A DNA stretch of 61,019 nt, taken from the NCBI GenBank assembly GCA_003157015.1, contig PMIJ01000133.1, positions 1 through 61,019 on the forward strand. The letters run 5' to 3'. The notes beneath the pieces are model-generated. The model saw only the letters and a list, made by a program, of their open reading frames with translations, had not been told where the DNA came from and searched no databases. Source of the DNA: Bacteroidales bacterium. GTDB lineage: Bacteria > Bacteroidota > Bacteroidia > Bacteroidales > VadinHA17. Shown one piece after another: positions 60,777 through 61,019 of this stretch. The position numbers and the translations under genes are program-made. Every line of letters begins with the position of its first letter. The first letter of the stretch is position 1.

Positions 60777-60848
60777 TTGACTCCGGTTTTGGGTGGTCAA
60801 GTTTAATATGGCCAAAGGCAATCAAGGTCGTTGATTTTTGAATAATAA
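60777..60848 (+). repeat. IS21-like terminal repeat copy B
   Basis: Begins TTGACTCCGGTTTTGGGTGG, then TCAAGTTTAATATGGCCAAAGG, matching copy A at about 59971-60040 over some 70 bases with one or two short gaps. It has the same orientation. A further related stretch lies just to its left at about 60731. The three together suggest remnants of terminal repeats of a transposable element. Confidence 0.5.
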
Positions 60849-60930
60849 GAGTGATGTAATAGTAATTAATTATGATTTGGAATCTTTTATGTCATCAACT
60901 CCCATTATTTTAGTTTATTATACAACCTTT

Positions 60931-61019
60931 TTAAGTGCGTAGTAACTCCGAAGCTGGTCTAATAGTTTTACCTTTAGGGAACATTTCTTTTCGAGCTTGA
61001 ATCCCCGCGAGCGCATTGG
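60931..61019 (-). CDS. Possible C-terminal end of a gene cut by the window edge
   Basis: Read on the minus strand, a frame open to the window edge ends in a stop at 60931-60933. The last residues are NALAGIQARKEMFPKGKTI, then RPASELLRT. A second frame ending at 60918 is also open to the edge, so the true frame is not settled. I do not recognise either. The nearby IS21-like repeats make a mobile-element protein possible, but this is speculation. Confidence 0.25.
   Translation of the reverse strand, partial: NALAGIQARKEMFPKGKTIRPASELLRT

Larger units (their letters stand above)
60533..60930. other. Intergenic stretch with IS21-like repeats
   Basis: About 400 bases to the right of the small membrane protein gene. 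It holds repeat copy B and a shorter related stretch at 60731-60757 (TGGGCGGTCATATTTCACGG), both of the same terminal-repeat type. I found no gene in it. Confidence 0.4.

Noticed and set aside
1..61019. tRNA, rRNA, CRISPR arrays and known riboswitches
   Set aside because: No cloverleaf with CCA-type ends, no regularly spaced identical repeats, and no recognisable conserved aptamer sequence was seen by eye.

Overview
The window looks like a chromosomal segment from a member of the Bacteroidota, probably a Bacteroidales/Marinilabiliales-like free-living or anaerobic lineage. The evidence is a protein with a type IX secretion (Por) C-terminal sorting domain, families largely confined to the phylum (DUF4292, DUF4249, FISUMP-domain lipoproteins), AT-rich DNA with few Shine-Dalgarno sequences, and repeated upstream matches to the phylum's -7 promoter element TAnnTTTG. 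I see no rRNA, tRNA, CRISPR array, intact insertion sequence or prophage.

Region 1 (1-21.5 kb) is a core-genome block. It holds the end of an SMP-30-type gene, ywbE, a phosphofructokinase with a HAD phosphatase, then a leftward block uvrC, ade, mnmG, ybeY, an RsbW-like ATPase, an EnvC-like protein, a DUF4292 lipoprotein, a TPR lipoprotein and dut. Most genes from dut to mnmG overlap or nearly touch, so they probably form one operon read from a promoter beside dut. Rightward genes ppi-pheS and a Crp/Fnr regulator follow, then the leftward nadA-ywqK-ruvB operon. Three parS-like palindromes lie within 3.8 kb around uvrC, ade and mnmG. With mnmG and an AT-rich 0.75 kb gap between divergent nadA and rpiB, they suggest an origin-proximal location.

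Region 2 (21-36 kb) contains rpiB with an Rrf2 regulator, a VanZ-like protein, hemW, a coiled-coil membrane protein, nfo, a patatin, an Nramp transporter, a YCII protein, a class C beta-lactamase-like serine hydrolase, a GNAT enzyme, a sodium:solute symporter, a thioredoxin-fold protein, pdxH, a secreted GH20 hexosaminidase and a methyltransferase. Intergenic spaces carry imperfect inverted repeats of an interspersed type.

Region 3 (36-61 kb) is more accessory. It has small lipoproteins, a large T9SS cargo protein with duplicated modules and four Ig-like repeats, an iron-sulfur aldo/keto reductase, an ECF sigma factor with a small membrane partner, acylphosphatase, an AI-2E family permease, a 640-residue lipoprotein that may have a papain/transglutaminase-like core, a lone SiaC (DUF1987), a lone DUF4249 lipoprotein, an old yellow enzyme, a PIG-L deacetylase, an SGNH hydrolase, a FISUMP lipoprotein, a CocE-type hydrolase, exonuclease III and an acyl-CoA synthetase. 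Decay is visible here: a frameshifted YbjQ relic, a relic of an old-yellow-enzyme 3' end, and IS21-like terminal repeats at the right end.

I did not find a convincing new multi-gene system. The best leads are the parS/origin neighbourhood, an intrinsic terminator encoded inside the opposing hemW gene, the 3'-end duplication around the DUF4249 gene, and the repeat-flanked gene at the right end.
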